In this document: positions 33,767-42,537 of the stretch, one piece after another
Position numbering within the stretch: position 1 is the first letter of the stretch
Layout of the letters: the number at the start of each line of letters is the position of its first letter
Assembly: GCF_018531445.1 (NCBI RefSeq)
Contig: NZ_JAHDTH010000003.1
Coordinates: 1 to 64,000, forward strand
Direction: 5' to 3'
Source: Pseudonocardia lacus
GTDB lineage: Bacteria; Actinomycetota; Actinomycetes; Mycobacteriales; Pseudonocardiaceae
DNA length: 64,000 nt
Translations under genes and position numbers: made by a program
Notes under the pieces: model-generated
Seen by the model: only the letters and a program-made list of their open reading frames with translations
Told to the model about the DNA's origin: nothing
Databases searched by the model: none

Positions 33767-34456
33767 TCAGGTCCCGGCCGCGGCCTTGACCAGGGCGACG
33801 ACGGCCTCCGGCCGGGAGACGTAGACCGCGTGGCTGGCGTCCACCTCGGTGACCGAGGCGCCGGCGCGTTCGGCCATCGAGCGCTGGGCGACCGGCGGGA
33901 TCATCCGGTCCTGCGCGGCGACGAGGTACCAGCTCGGCCTGGCCCGCCAGGCGGGGTCGGTGATGGCTCCACCGACGGCCTCCAGGCCCCAGGGCAGCTG
34001 CGAGTCGGCCAGGAAGCGGGCATCGGCGGCGGGCAGGTCAGCGGCGAACGCGGCAGGGAACCGCTCGCGGTCGAGCAGCAGGAAGCCGTCCACCGGCGGC
34101 AGGATCGGCGGCGCGGGCGAGCCCGGCGGCGGGTCGGCGATCAGGGTGTTGACCGACTCTCCCTTGTCCGGGGCGAAGGCCGCCACGAAGACGAGCGCGG
34201 CCACCTTCTCGTGCGTTCCGGCCTCGCTGATCACCGCGCCGCCGTAGGAGTGCCCCACCAGGACGGTCGGGCCGTCCTGCTGGTCCAGGACCCGCCGGGT
34301 GACCAGCGCGTCGTCGGTGAGCGAGGTGGTGGGGTGCTGGACGATGCTCACCGCGTAGCCCTCGTCGACGAGCCGGTCGTGCACGGCCCGCCATCCCGAG
34401 CCGTCCGCCCACGCCCCGTGGACGAGCACGACGTTGCGGATCGGTGCGTCACTCAT
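33767..34456 (-). CDS. Alpha/beta hydrolase
   Basis: 229 residues. Oxyanion segment VVLVHGAWADGSGW, nucleophile elbow VGHSYGGAVIS, acid residue near VAAQDRMIPP and catalytic His in DASHAVYVSRPEAV. This is the compact salicylate-esterase-like group common in actinobacteria and plants' MES relatives. A small ester or haloperoxidase-like reaction is possible; the substrate is unknown. It is divergent from the large fusion regulator gene. Confidence 0.88.
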   Translation of the reverse strand: MSDAPIRNVVLVHGAWADGSGWRAVHDRLVDEGYAVSIVQHPTTSLTDDALVTRRVLDQQDGPTVLVGHSYGGAVISEAGTHEKVAALVFVAAFAPDKGESVNTLIADPPPGSPAPPILPPVDGFLLLDRERFPAAFAADLPAADARFLADSQLPWGLEAVGGAITDPAWRARPSWYLVAAQDRMIPPVAQRSMAERAGASVTEVDASHAVYVSRPEAVVALVKAAAGT

Positions 34457-34619
34457 TGGTTTCCCTCTCGTCGAACGTTCGGCTCGACCGTGCCAACCCC
34501 GGGCCGGGATCGGAATGCTCGTCGGTCCGGGGAATCCGCGCTCTCCCGCCCGGCGGGACGGCAGAGGAACGGAACTGTCACGTCACCGGAGCTCCAGTGC
34601 CCGCGACGACGATCGGGGC

Positions 34620-37600
34620 GTGCCGCTGCCCGACACCGCCGCCCGCCCGCACCCCGCGGCCGATCCGCTGTCGGAGACGGTGTCGCTCGTGCGGGCCAGG
34701 TGCATCGCTTCCGGGGAGCTGGTCGCGGGGGGCGAGTGGAGCGCGCGACCGCTCGTCGGCGGCCGGCTGGGTGTCGGCGTGGTGGTGCGGGGGCAGTGCT
34801 GGCTCGACCCGGGGACCGGGGAGCCGCCGCGGCTGCTGCCGGAGGGTGCAGTCGTCGTGGCCCGCGGTTCGCGCGCGTTGACCGTGTCGGATCGGCCGGA
34901 TCGACCACCCGTCGCCGCGGTGGGCGATGGCGGGCCCGGCGAAGGCTCGTTCGCGCTGCTCACCGCGGTGTTCGAGGTCGACCGGGCCGAGATGCTGCTG
35001 GCCGCCCTCCCGCCGCTGACGGTCGTCGCCGGTGGCCGCGGACGCGCGGCCGTGGTCGGCGCGCTGGTCGTGGCGGTCGAGCGCGAGCTGGCCGAGCGCG
35101 CGGTCGGAGCCAGCGGCGCCGTGGCGCACTACGCGCAGCTCCTCTTGCTCGAAGCGCTGCGCGCGTGCCTGTCCCGGCCCGACGCCCTGCCCGTGGGGTG
35201 GCTGCGGGTGCTCGCCGACCCCCGGTTGGCGCCCGCCGTCGGTCAGATGCTGGCCGAGCCGGCCCACGGGTGGACGCCCGGAGAGCTGGCCCGCATCGCA
35301 CTGGTGTCGCGGTCGGTGTTCATGCAGCGCTTCCGGGCGCTCGCCGGGACCACGCCCTCGGCATGCCTCGGTCGCATCCGCATGCTCCGCGCCGAAGCCG
35401 CGCTGCGCACCAGCGACGTCCCGGTCGCGCGGCTGGCGCTGGAGACCGGGTACCGCTCCGACAGCGCCTTCAGCGCGGCGTTCAAGCGGACGACCGGTCG
35501 GTCACCCCGGGCCTATCGAGCCGCGTCGCGGGCCGAGCCCGCCGAGTACGATCGCGACGAGCCCGTCCAGGGTCGTGCGAGCGGGCACCCCGGACCGGTC
35601 CCGCTGCGTCCGATCGATCCGAGGAGTGGTGTCGGGGTGGCTGCGCCAGGCCGTCCCGCCCGCGCCGTGCACCCCCTGCGGCTGCAGGTCCTCGGGCCGC
35701 TGCGGATCTGGCGCGACGGCGTCGAGCTGGACCCCGCGCCGCAGCGGCAGGCCCAGGTGCTCGCGCTGCTGCTGGCCCGGGCGGGCCGGCCGATCAGCAC
35801 CAGCGAGCTGCTCGACCTGATCTGGCCGGACGCCGTTCCGCCCACGGCCCTCAACGTGCTGCACAAGCACGTCGGAGCGCTGCGGCGGCTGCTGGAACCC
35901 GCGCTGCCGGCTCGCGGCACCGGCTCCTACCTGCTTCGCCGCGGGCCCGGCTACATGTTCGCGGCCGGGCCCGAGACGCTGGACCTCGTCGACTTCCGGG
36001 AGCTCGTCGAGGCGGCCCGCGCCTGCGCCGCGGTCGACGACCAGGACGCGGCGCTCGAAAGCTACGTCGAGGCGTTGGACCTCTGGCGCGGCCCGGCGGC
36101 CGACGGATCGGCTCGTGGACCGGCCGCCGCGTCGGTACTGGCCACCCTGGACGACGAGTTCTTCGACGCCTGCCTCACGGCGGCCCACGTCGCGGTGCGG
36201 CGCGGCGAGCCCGGACGTGTGTTGCGCCCGCTGCGCCTGGCCGCGTCGATGGCGCCGCTGAACGAGCCCGTGCAGGCCGCCCTGATCACTGCGCTGGGGG
36301 CCGCCGGGCAGCAGGCGGAGGCGCTGTCGGTGTTCCGGGCGGTCCGTGCCCGGCTCGTCGAGGAGCTCGGCGTCGACCCGGGCGCGGTGCTGCGGGCAGC
36401 GCAGCAGCGGGTGCTGACGCAGTCGTCGGTGCCGCTGGTGACCGGCGCGGCCGACGACGGGTCGGCGGGCGCGCGCGGCGCCCTGGTGGGCAGGAGCGAC
36501 GAGCTCACCGCGCTGCGGCACGCCGTGGACTCGGCGCTGGGCCCGACCCCGGACCGCGGTGCGGGGCCGGTCGTCGTCGAGGGGGAGCCGGGAGCGGGGA
36601 AGACCCGGCTGCTGGAGGAGATCGCGCACGAGGCCGCGCGGCGCGGAGCGCTCGTGGTCTGGGGTCGCTGCCTCGACGGCGACGGGACGCCGTCGATGTG
36701 GCCGTGGGTGCAGGCGACCGGCACGATCCTCGACGCCCTCCCGGAAGAAGCGCGGGCGGCTCGGCTCGCCGGTGAACTGCGCCGTCTCGCGGGCCCGGGC
36801 AGCGGTGGGCCCGCCCCGTCGGCCCCGCCGCACGAGGGGACCCGGTTCCGGCTGTTCGAGCAGGTCGCGGCGGTGTTGGACGAGGTCGCGGCGGTGCGGC
36901 CGGTCGTGCTGCTCGTGGACGACCTGCAGTGGGCCGACGTGGCGTCCCTGCGCCTGTTCTCCCACCTGGCGACCCGGCTGCCGGGCAGAACCGTGCTCGT
37001 CGGTGCCGTGCGGGACCGTGCGCCGACCCCCGACGCGGAGCTCACCCGCACCCTCGCCGCGGCGAGCCGGGCGCCCGGCCACCGCCGGATCCGACTCGGC
37101 CCGCTGACCCCGGTCGAGGTCGCCGGGCTCGTGCAGCGCACCACCGGCCAGGACCCCGACCCCGCCGCCGTGCGGCACATCCACGCCCGCACCGCGGGCA
37201 ACCCCTTCTTCGTGCGGGAGCTGTCCCGGTTCCTCGCCGACGGCGGCGCGCTCACCGAGGACGCCGTGGCCCGGGCCGGCGTGCCGGCCAGCGTGCGGGA
37301 CGTCGTCCGCGACCGCATGGCCGGTCTCGACGACCGGGCCCGCGACCTGCTCGAAGTCGCCGCGATCCTCGGCCGCGACGTCGATCTGCGCCTGCTCGCC
37401 GCCGCCGCCGACCTCGACGTCCAGACCTGCCTCGACCGGTTCGAGCCGGTGGAGGCGCTCGGTCTGCTCGCCCTCGACCCCGCCGACCCGTACCGCGTCC
37501 GCTTCACGCACGACCTGGTCCGCGAAGCGGTCGTCGACACCACGCCGCCGCGCCGGGCCCCGCGTCTGCACCTGCGGGTCGCCGACGCCCTGGACCGCGC

Positions 37601-38834
37601 CGCACCGGACGTCGGGTCCGTCGCCGAGCGCCTCGCCCACCACCTGTGGACCGCCGGGCCGCTGGCCGACCCGGCCCGGACCGCGGACGCGCTGATACGC
37701 GCGGCCCGCGGCGCGGGGGCCAGGTCCGCGCTGGAGGCCGCCGAGCGGCGGCTGCGGTCGGCGGCGCGGCTGGCCAGGGCGGCCGGTCGCGCGGAGCTGG
37801 AGCTGTCCGCGCTGTCCCAGCTGATCGCGGTCGTCGGGATGCGTTCGGGGTATCACGGCGCGGCCCTCGACGTACTCGAACGCGCCGAGGACCTGGCTCG
37901 CGGCCTCGGCCGGGAACGGGACGCTACCGAGTTCCTCTTCTCCCGGCGGGCCGCGCACTCCCAGGCCGTGCGACTCGACCGCAGCGGCCCGCTGGCCCGC
38001 CGGCTGCTCGAGCAGGGGGAGGCGTCGGCCGATCCGGTCGTGCGCGCCTACGGCCTCTACTCCTGGGGCATCCACCAGTGGGACCTGGGCGACATCGGGG
38101 CCGCCCACCGCTACCTCAGCCGCCTGGACCGGGCCGCGCTGGACGACCTCGCCGGGCGGGAGGACCAGCCACTGCGCTACGACCTGCGGCTGATGGCGGC
38201 CGGCATGCTCGCCGAGACGACCGCGCTGCACGGCGACGTCGACGCCGCCCGCGCTCTGCTGGACGGGCTGGAGGTCGCGGTCGGCGCCGAACCGTACGCC
38301 GTCACCGTCTGGGCCGGGTTCACCGCGCGGATCGCCGCCATGGTGGGTGACCCGGCCTGGGCGCTGCGCGGCGCGGAGCGCGGGATCGCGCAGGACCCCG
38401 GGTTCTCGTTCACCTTCTTCGGCGCCTACCTGCGGCTGGCCCGGTACTGGGCGCGCGCCACGACCGGCACCGACCCCGCCGGTGCCGCGGCCGCCGCCGA
38501 CGCCGTCATCACCGCGACGCTGCTCGACCCGCCCCGCTCGAACGTGCCCACCTGGTACGCACTGCTCAGCGAGATGTGGTCGGCGGCGGGCGAGCTCGAC
38601 GAGGCCGCCACCGCCCTCGACCGGGCCGAGCGGTTCCTGGACGCCCACGGCCAGCGCCACGGCGAAGGCCTGATCCTCCTGCAGCGGGCTCGGCTGCGGC
38701 ACGCCCGCGGTGAGCCGGTCGCCGTCGTCCGGGCCGCCGCCGAGCGGGCCCGGGCGTTGTCGGTCGACCGTGGGGCCCACCTGTTCGCCGGTCGTGCGGA
38801 GCGGTTCCTCGCCGAGCTCCACGATCCGGCCTGA
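34620..38834 (+). CDS. AraC-SARP-ATPase-TPR fusion regulator
   Basis: About 1404 residues from a GTG at 34620; the ATG at 34515 is an alternative. Order: AraC cupin-like sensor (residues about 20-200), AraC HTH at 35260-35520 (SVFMQRFRALAGTTPSACL, LALETGYRSDSAFSAAFKRTTGRSPRAYR), then without any stop a SARP winged helix (35680-35950, LQVLGPLRIWRDGVELDPAP), BTAD (35980-36400), AAA-type ATPase with Walker A GEPGAGKTR near 36590 and Walker B VVLLVDDLQWAD, and TPR helices to the end. AraC and SARP regulators are normally separate genes. A GTG near 35638 would start a normal SARP-LAL protein, so a separate second product is possible. Target genes are unknown. Confidence 0.82.
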   Translation: MPLPDTAARPHPAADPLSETVSLVRARCIASGELVAGGEWSARPLVGGRLGVGVVVRGQCWLDPGTGEPPRLLPEGAVVVARGSRALTVSDRPDRPPVAAVGDGGPGEGSFALLTAVFEVDRAEMLLAALPPLTVVAGGRGRAAVVGALVVAVERELAERAVGASGAVAHYAQLLLLEALRACLSRPDALPVGWLRVLADPRLAPAVGQMLAEPAHGWTPGELARIALVSRSVFMQRFRALAGTTPSACLGRIRMLRAEAALRTSDVPVARLALETGYRSDSAFSAAFKRTTGRSPRAYRAASRAEPAEYDRDEPVQGRASGHPGPVPLRPIDPRSGVGVAAPGRPARAVHPLRLQVLGPLRIWRDGVELDPAPQRQAQVLALLLARAGRPISTSELLDLIWPDAVPPTALNVLHKHVGALRRLLEPALPARGTGSYLLRRGPGYMFAAGPETLDLVDFRELVEAARACAAVDDQDAALESYVEALDLWRGPAADGSARGPAAASVLATLDDEFFDACLTAAHVAVRRGEPGRVLRPLRLAASMAPLNEPVQAALITALGAAGQQAEALSVFRAVRARLVEELGVDPGAVLRAAQQRVLTQSSVPLVTGAADDGSAGARGALVGRSDELTALRHAVDSALGPTPDRGAGPVVVEGEPGAGKTRLLEEIAHEAARRGALVVWGRCLDGDGTPSMWPWVQATGTILDALPEEARAARLAGELRRLAGPGSGGPAPSAPPHEGTRFRLFEQVAAVLDEVAAVRPVVLLVDDLQWADVASLRLFSHLATRLPGRTVLVGAVRDRAPTPDAELTRTLAAASRAPGHRRIRLGPLTPVEVAGLVQRTTGQDPDPAAVRHIHARTAGNPFFVRELSRFLADGGALTEDAVARAGVPASVRDVVRDRMAGLDDRARDLLEVAAILGRDVDLRLLAAAADLDVQTCLDRFEPVEALGLLALDPADPYRVRFTHDLVREAVVDTTPPRRAPRLHLRVADALDRAAPDVGSVAERLAHHLWTAGPLADPARTADALIRAARGAGARSALEAAERRLRSAARLARAAGRAELELSALSQLIAVVGMRSGYHGAALDVLERAEDLARGLGRERDATEFLFSRRAAHSQAVRLDRSGPLARRLLEQGEASADPVVRAYGLYSWGIHQWDLGDIGAAHRYLSRLDRAALDDLAGREDQPLRYDLRLMAAGMLAETTALHGDVDAARALLDGLEVAVGAEPYAVTVWAGFTARIAAMVGDPAWALRGAERGIAQDPGFSFTFFGAYLRLARYWARATTGTDPAGAAAAADAVITATLLDPPRSNVPTWYALLSEMWSAAGELDEAATALDRAERFLDAHGQRHGEGLILLQRARLRHARGEPVAVVRAAAERARALSVDRGAHLFAGRAERFLAELHDPA

Positions 38835-38864
38835 TCGGGCAGTGCGGCGCCGGGTGGTCCGCGC

Positions 38865-39092
38865 TCAGCAGCGGTCGCGCCACCGGCGCGCGCCGCGGAT
38901 CATCAGCACCGTGACCACCAGGCAGGCGGTGCCGAGCACGGTGCTGTAGGCGGGGTCCGGGTCGCGCATCAGCGACGCGACGAACAGCGCGGTCAGCAGC
39001 ACGATCGATCCGATGCCGGCGCCCAGGCCCGAGCGGACGGGGGCGTCGGCGGTCCGCGGGCACGGCGTGCCGGGATCGTGCGGTTTCGTCAT
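38865..39092 (-). CDS. Small membrane protein (75 aa)
   Basis: ATG at 39092. Two hydrophobic helices: GLGAGIGSIVLLTALFVASLM and STVLGTACLVVTVLMIRG, with a short polar loop, and a basic C-terminus (RRWRDRC). No family is recognised. Longer in-frame starts would overlap the divergent acetyltransferase promoter. The CTGACGA box at 39136-39153 lies 44 bp upstream and could control it as well as the acetyltransferase gene. Confidence 0.6.
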   Translation of the reverse strand: MTKPHDPGTPCPRTADAPVRSGLGAGIGSIVLLTALFVASLMRDPDPAYSTVLGTACLVVTVLMIRGARRWRDRC

Positions 39093-39135
39093 GAGGGGGA
39101 TTACCCGGGATCGACGGGGTGCTCGGCCCGCCCGG

Positions 39136-39153
39136 CTGACGACTGCCTGACGA
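39136..39153 (+). promoter_or_regulatory. CTGACGA direct-repeat box 1
   Basis: CTGACGA at 39136-39142 and 39147-39153, 11 bp apart, as expected for a head-to-tail dimer of an OmpR/PhoB-type regulator. It lies between the small membrane protein gene and the divergent acetyltransferase gene. A -10-like TAATGT at 39180-39185 follows and would give a leaderless start at the GTG 39193. There is no -35, consistent with activation. Confidence 0.7.
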
Positions 39154-39192
39154 TCCGGCCCCGCACCGCGACGACGCCGTAATGTCCGGTTC

Positions 39193-39726
39193 GTGACCGA
39201 CACCGCGACACCGGCCGGAGACCGCGCGGACACGGCCGCGGTCACCCCGGCCGGGGTGACGGTGCGCCGCCCCGGCGTCTCCGACGGCGCCGCGTGCTGG
39301 CGCCTCGCCTGCGCGAGCGGCATCCGCTCGGTCAACTCCCGCTACGCCTACCTGCTGTGGGCGCGGGACTTCGACGACACCTCGGCGGTGGCGTGGCGGC
39401 GCAACGCCGTCGTCGGCTTCACCACCGGTTTCCGCCGGCCGGACGAGCCGTCGACGCTGTTCGTCTGGCAGGTCGTCGTGGCCGAGGCGGTGCGTGGCCG
39501 CGGTGTCGGCGCCGCGATGCTGGACGTCCTGGTCGACCGGCTCCCGGACGTCGACCACGTGGAGGCGTCCGTCGCCCCGGACGACCCCGTGTCGCAGGCT
39601 CTCTTCACCGGCTTCGCGACCCGCTACGGCGCTGCGGTGTCGCGCAGCCTGCTCTTCGGGTCCGACCTGCTCGGTCCCGGGCGCCCGCCCGAGGTGCTGG
39701 TGCGCATCGGGCCGCTGCGGCGCTGA
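39193..39726 (+). CDS. EctA-type diaminobutyrate acetyltransferase (GNAT), orphan
   Basis: 177 residues from a GTG. The EctA pattern is clear: VRRPGVSDGAACWRLACASG, NSRYAYLLWARDFDDTS, VGFTTGFRRPDEPSTLFVWQVVVAEAVRGRGVGAAMLDVLVDR (acetyl-CoA site RGRGVG) and LLFGSDLLGPG…PEVLVRIGPL. EctA makes N-gamma-acetyl-diaminobutyrate in ectoine synthesis, but ectB and ectC are not adjacent. The product could be an osmolyte by itself, or the other genes may lie elsewhere. The substrate could also be different. Confidence 0.82.
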   Translation: MTDTATPAGDRADTAAVTPAGVTVRRPGVSDGAACWRLACASGIRSVNSRYAYLLWARDFDDTSAVAWRRNAVVGFTTGFRRPDEPSTLFVWQVVVAEAVRGRGVGAAMLDVLVDRLPDVDHVEASVAPDDPVSQALFTGFATRYGAAVSRSLLFGSDLLGPGRPPEVLVRIGPLRR

Positions 39727-39790
39727 ACCGGACCGCGCCGGACGGGGCGGTCGCACGAGCCGTCCCGTGCGGGCGGCGGGAAGGGGAGAC

Positions 39791-40033
39791 ATGCCGGCAC
39801 CGGCGCGATCGACAGCGTCGTCCCAGACAGCAGCGTTGTTCCAGCCGGCGACGAGAGACGTCGCCGAGTGCCTGCGCGAGGAGTTCGCCGGCGTACCCCG
39901 GGCGGTGCTCGAGGCCGAGATCGGCGACGCCGAGCGGGAGCTCGACGGGCAGGTGCCCGCCGGCTCGATGGCGGAGCTGCTGCACCGGTTGGTCGCCTGC
40001 CGCTTGCGGCAGAGGTCGCAGGGAAGCGGGTGA
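39791..40033 (+). CDS. Small helical protein (80 aa) heading the two-component operon
   Basis: ATG at 39791 with GGGAAGGGGAG upstream. The stop overlaps the regulator's ATG (TGATG), so the gene is co-translated. The C-terminal ~55 residues are three predicted helices: TRDVAECLREEFAG, PRAVLEAEIGDAERELDG and SMAELLHRLVACRLRQ. This resembles a three-helix-bundle dimerisation domain I know from small actinobacterial proteins. A role in modulating the regulator or kinase is a guess from its position. Confidence 0.7.
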   Translation: MPAPARSTASSQTAALFQPATRDVAECLREEFAGVPRAVLEAEIGDAERELDGQVPAGSMAELLHRLVACRLRQRSQGSG

Positions 40034-40770
40034 TGGGTGTGCAGCGCGTCGAGGATCCGGCCGCGGAGCGCAGGATGGGCCCGGTGGACGCACGGTTGCT
40101 GATGGTCGAGGACGACGAGCGGATCAGGCTGGCGCTCGGGCTGGCCCTGGCCGACGAGGGCTGCGAGGTGCTGGAGGCCGAGTCGGGGGAGCGCGCCCTG
40201 GAACTGCTCGCGACGGCGTCGGTCGACGTCGTGCTGCTCGACCTGATGCTGCCGGGCATGGACGGCCTCGACGTGTGCCGCACGCTGCGCGCCCGGGGCG
40301 ACCAGCCGATCATCATCGTGTCCGCGCGCACCGACACCTCCGACGTGATCGCGGGGCTGGAGGCCGGGGCCGACGACTACGTCACCAAGCCCCTCGTGGC
40401 CAGCGAGCTGGCCGCCCGGGTGCGGGCCCTGCTGCGCAGGCGCCACCCGGACGGCGGCAGCCCGCGCGCGCTGCGGCTGGGGGACGTGGAGATCCTGCCC
40501 GACGAGGAGGTGGTGCGCCGGGGCGGTGCCGAGGTGCACCTGACGCGCACCGAGTTCGGGCTGCTGCTCGAACTCGCCCAGGCGCGGGGGGCGGTGGTCT
40601 CCCGGGAGGACCTGCTGCGCCGCGTGTGGGGCTACGACTACTTCGGCGACACCCGGCTGCTGGACGTGCACGTGCGCCGGTTGCGCCGCAAGGTCGAGCG
40701 CGACCCCGACCAGCCGGAGCGTGTGCTGACGGTGCGGGGCCGCGGGTACAAAGCGGTCGGTGTCGAGTAG
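40033..40770 (+). CDS. Response regulator, OmpR/PhoB family
   Basis: 245 residues. The receiver has the acidic pair VEDDE, phospho-acceptor Asp70 (VVLLDLMLPGMDG), Ser in VSARTD and Lys in YVTKPL. The winged-helix output domain is complete: VHLTRTEFGLLLELAQARG, DLLRRVWGYDYFGDTRLLDVHVRRLRRKVE and VLTVRGRGYKAV. It pairs with the downstream kinase. It is a likely ligand for the CTGACGA boxes at 39136, 42520 and 43034. Its stop codon sits inside a 12-bp tandem repeat. Confidence 0.95.
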   Translation: MGVQRVEDPAAERRMGPVDARLLMVEDDERIRLALGLALADEGCEVLEAESGERALELLATASVDVVLLDLMLPGMDGLDVCRTLRARGDQPIIIVSARTDTSDVIAGLEAGADDYVTKPLVASELAARVRALLRRRHPDGGSPRALRLGDVEILPDEEVVRRGGAEVHLTRTEFGLLLELAQARGAVVSREDLLRRVWGYDYFGDTRLLDVHVRRLRRKVERDPDQPERVLTVRGRGYKAVGVE

Positions 40771-40809
40771 GCAGTCGAGTAGGCAGTCGAGTAGGCAGTC
40801 GAGTAGGCA
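40762..40809 (+). repeat. Four 12-bp tandem repeats spanning the regulator stop codon
   Basis: GTCGAGTAGGCA is repeated perfectly at 40762, 40774, 40786 and 40798. The first copy contains the regulator's last codons and its stop (GTC GAG TAG). Since the unit is 12 bp, every copy would supply a new in-frame stop, so copy-number change leaves the protein intact but alters the 33-bp spacing to the kinase start. Confidence 0.9.
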
Positions 40810-40842
40810 GCGGTCGCGTCGGGCCGACCGACCGGGTAGGAC

Positions 40843-42210
40843 GTGCGCATGGTGCGGTTGTCGCTGCGCTGGCGGGTGGCGCTCGCCCTCGGCCTGGGCA
40901 CGGTCGTGCTCGCCGGCGTGCTGGCCGTGGTCACCTGGAACCTGGCGTCGGGGTACATGCTGCGCCAGCGCGAGACCAGCGCGATCCGCCAGGCCGAGGT
41001 GAACGTCCAGCTGGTCGACGCCTCCCTGCGGACCGGTTCGGAGGGCCTCGGCGACCTGCTCAGCGGCCTCACCAGCAGCTCCGATGCCACGATCCTCATC
41101 GAGCGCCCCAGCGGCTGGCTGACCAGCGGCCGCCAGGTCGACGCCGACGTGCTGCCCCCGGCACTGCTGCGGATGGCCACCGACGGCGTCCCCGCCCACC
41201 AGCGGCTGAACGCGCAGGGCATCCCCGTGCTCGCCGTCACGCTGCCGGTCGACGGTGGCGAGAGCGCGTACGTCGAGCTGTTCCCGCTCACCCAGCTCGA
41301 CCAGGCCTTCCGGTTCCTGAGCACGGTGCTCGCGATCGGCGTCGCGGCGAGCGGGCTGCTCGGGCTCGGGCTCGGCCACTGGGCGGGGCGGCGCGCCCTG
41401 CGCCCGCTCACCGAGCTGACGCAGGCGGCGGCCCGGGTGGTCGGCGGGGACCTGCGTGCCCGGCTGCCCGATCGGGACGACCCCGACCTCGCCTCGCTGG
41501 CCGCGACCTTCAACCGCACCGCGGACGCGCTCGAGAAGCGGGTGCGGCGCGACGCCCGGTTCGCCGGCGACGTGAGCCACGAGCTGCGGTCGCCGCTGAC
41601 GACGATGGCCAACGCCGGGGCGGTCCTGCGCCGGCGGCGCGACGAGCTGACCGGTACCGCCGGCCGGGCGCTGGACCTGCTGCTCGGCGAGATCGGCCGC
41701 TTCCAGCGCATGGTGGTGGACCTGCTGGAGATCTCCCGGGACGACCTGCGCCCCGACGAGGTTCCCGACGAGGTCGTCGACCTGGGCGACGTCGTGCGCC
41801 ACGTGGTCGCCGTGCGACCCGGGAAGCCGCCGGAGGTCGACCTGGTGGCCCAGCCGCCGCTGGTGCTGGCCGACCGCCGCCGACTGGACCGCACCGTGGC
41901 CAACCTGCTCGACAACGCGGACAAGTACGCGGGCGGTGCGGTGCGGGTGGCGGTGCTGCGCCACGGCGGGCGCGCGCGGTTGGAGGTCGACGACAGCGGT
42001 CCGGGCGTGCCCGACGACCAGCGCGAGCAGATCTTCGAGCGGTTCGCCCGCGGCCCCTACGCCGGGCGCCGCGGCGTGGATGGCGGCAGCGGCCTCGGGC
42101 TGGCGCTGGTGGCGCAGGACGTGCGCTGGCACGGCGGCGCGGTCCGGGTCGAGGACCGGCCCGGTGGCGGCGCCCGGTTCGTCGTCGAACTGCCGGAGGT
42201 GCACCGGTGA
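40843..42210 (+). CDS. Sensor histidine kinase, HisKA/HAMP type
   Basis: 455 residues from a GTG at 40843 (ATG at 40849 equally possible). Membrane helices at about residues 12-34 and 155-180 frame a ~120-residue extracytoplasmic sensor. HAMP follows (RRALRPLTELTQAAARVVGGDL), then the phosphoacceptor FAGDVSHELRSPL with His246, N-box NLLDNADKYAGG, G1 VDDSGPGVPDD, F-box RFARGPYAG and G2 GSGLGLAL. It phosphorylates the upstream regulator. The signal is unknown, though EctA and a BCCT carrier nearby make osmotic stress a fair guess. Its stop overlaps the lipoprotein start. Confidence 0.93.
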   Translation: MRMVRLSLRWRVALALGLGTVVLAGVLAVVTWNLASGYMLRQRETSAIRQAEVNVQLVDASLRTGSEGLGDLLSGLTSSSDATILIERPSGWLTSGRQVDADVLPPALLRMATDGVPAHQRLNAQGIPVLAVTLPVDGGESAYVELFPLTQLDQAFRFLSTVLAIGVAASGLLGLGLGHWAGRRALRPLTELTQAAARVVGGDLRARLPDRDDPDLASLAATFNRTADALEKRVRRDARFAGDVSHELRSPLTTMANAGAVLRRRRDELTGTAGRALDLLLGEIGRFQRMVVDLLEISRDDLRPDEVPDEVVDLGDVVRHVVAVRPGKPPEVDLVAQPPLVLADRRRLDRTVANLLDNADKYAGGAVRVAVLRHGGRARLEVDDSGPGVPDDQREQIFERFARGPYAGRRGVDGGSGLGLALVAQDVRWHGGAVRVEDRPGGGARFVVELPEVHR

Positions 42211-42482
42211 GGCGCGCGACCGCAGCCGTCGCGGCTGGGCTGCTGGGGCTGGTCGGGCTGCTGGGCGTCGCCGGGTGCGGGGTGCAGGCCCAGCTCTCGC
42301 CCGTGCCGCTGACGTCGTCGACGCCCGCGCCGCCGGTCGCACCGACGGCGACGACCGTGCAGCCCGCGCCGGCCCCGCCGCCGGAGTCGACACCGGAGCC
42401 GACACCGGAGCCGACACCGGAGCCGACACCGGAGGCGATCGCGGTGACCTCGACGAGCCCGCCGCCGGCGCCCACCGGGTGA
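42207..42482 (+). CDS. Small Pro/Thr/Glu-repeat lipoprotein
   Basis: 91 residues from a GTG overlapping the kinase stop. Signal peptide RRATAAVAAGLLGLVGLLGVAGCG with lipobox VAGC. The mature part is a disordered stalk rich in Pro, Thr, Ala and Glu, including four PEPT/PEST units encoded by a 12-bp tandem repeat (about 42385-42432). There is no folded domain. It may be an accessory of the kinase at the cell surface. The repeat could vary in length without a frameshift. Confidence 0.7.
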   Translation: MRRATAAVAAGLLGLVGLLGVAGCGVQAQLSPVPLTSSTPAPPVAPTATTVQPAPAPPPESTPEPTPEPTPEPTPEAIAVTSTSPPPAPTG

Positions 42483-42519
42483 TCGAGGAGGGACGGCCGG
42501 CCGTCGGGCACACACCCAC

Positions 42520-42537
42520 CTGACGATGTGCTGACGA
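42520..42537 (+). promoter_or_regulatory. CTGACGA direct-repeat box 2
   Basis: CTGACGA at 42520-42526 and 42531-42537, the same 11-bp spacing as box 1. It lies 38 bp after the lipoprotein stop in a stretch of about 300 bp (42483-42779) where I see no convincing gene. A TACAAC at 42575-42580 and a GTG at 42586 mimic the arrangement at box 3, but the 68-residue frame from that GTG looks non-coding. Confidence 0.65.

Noticed and set aside
33050-36775. A 1241-codon plus-strand open frame
   Set aside because: It overlaps the SDR and AraC-SARP genes in another frame with Arg/Ala/Gly-rich composition and no homology pattern.
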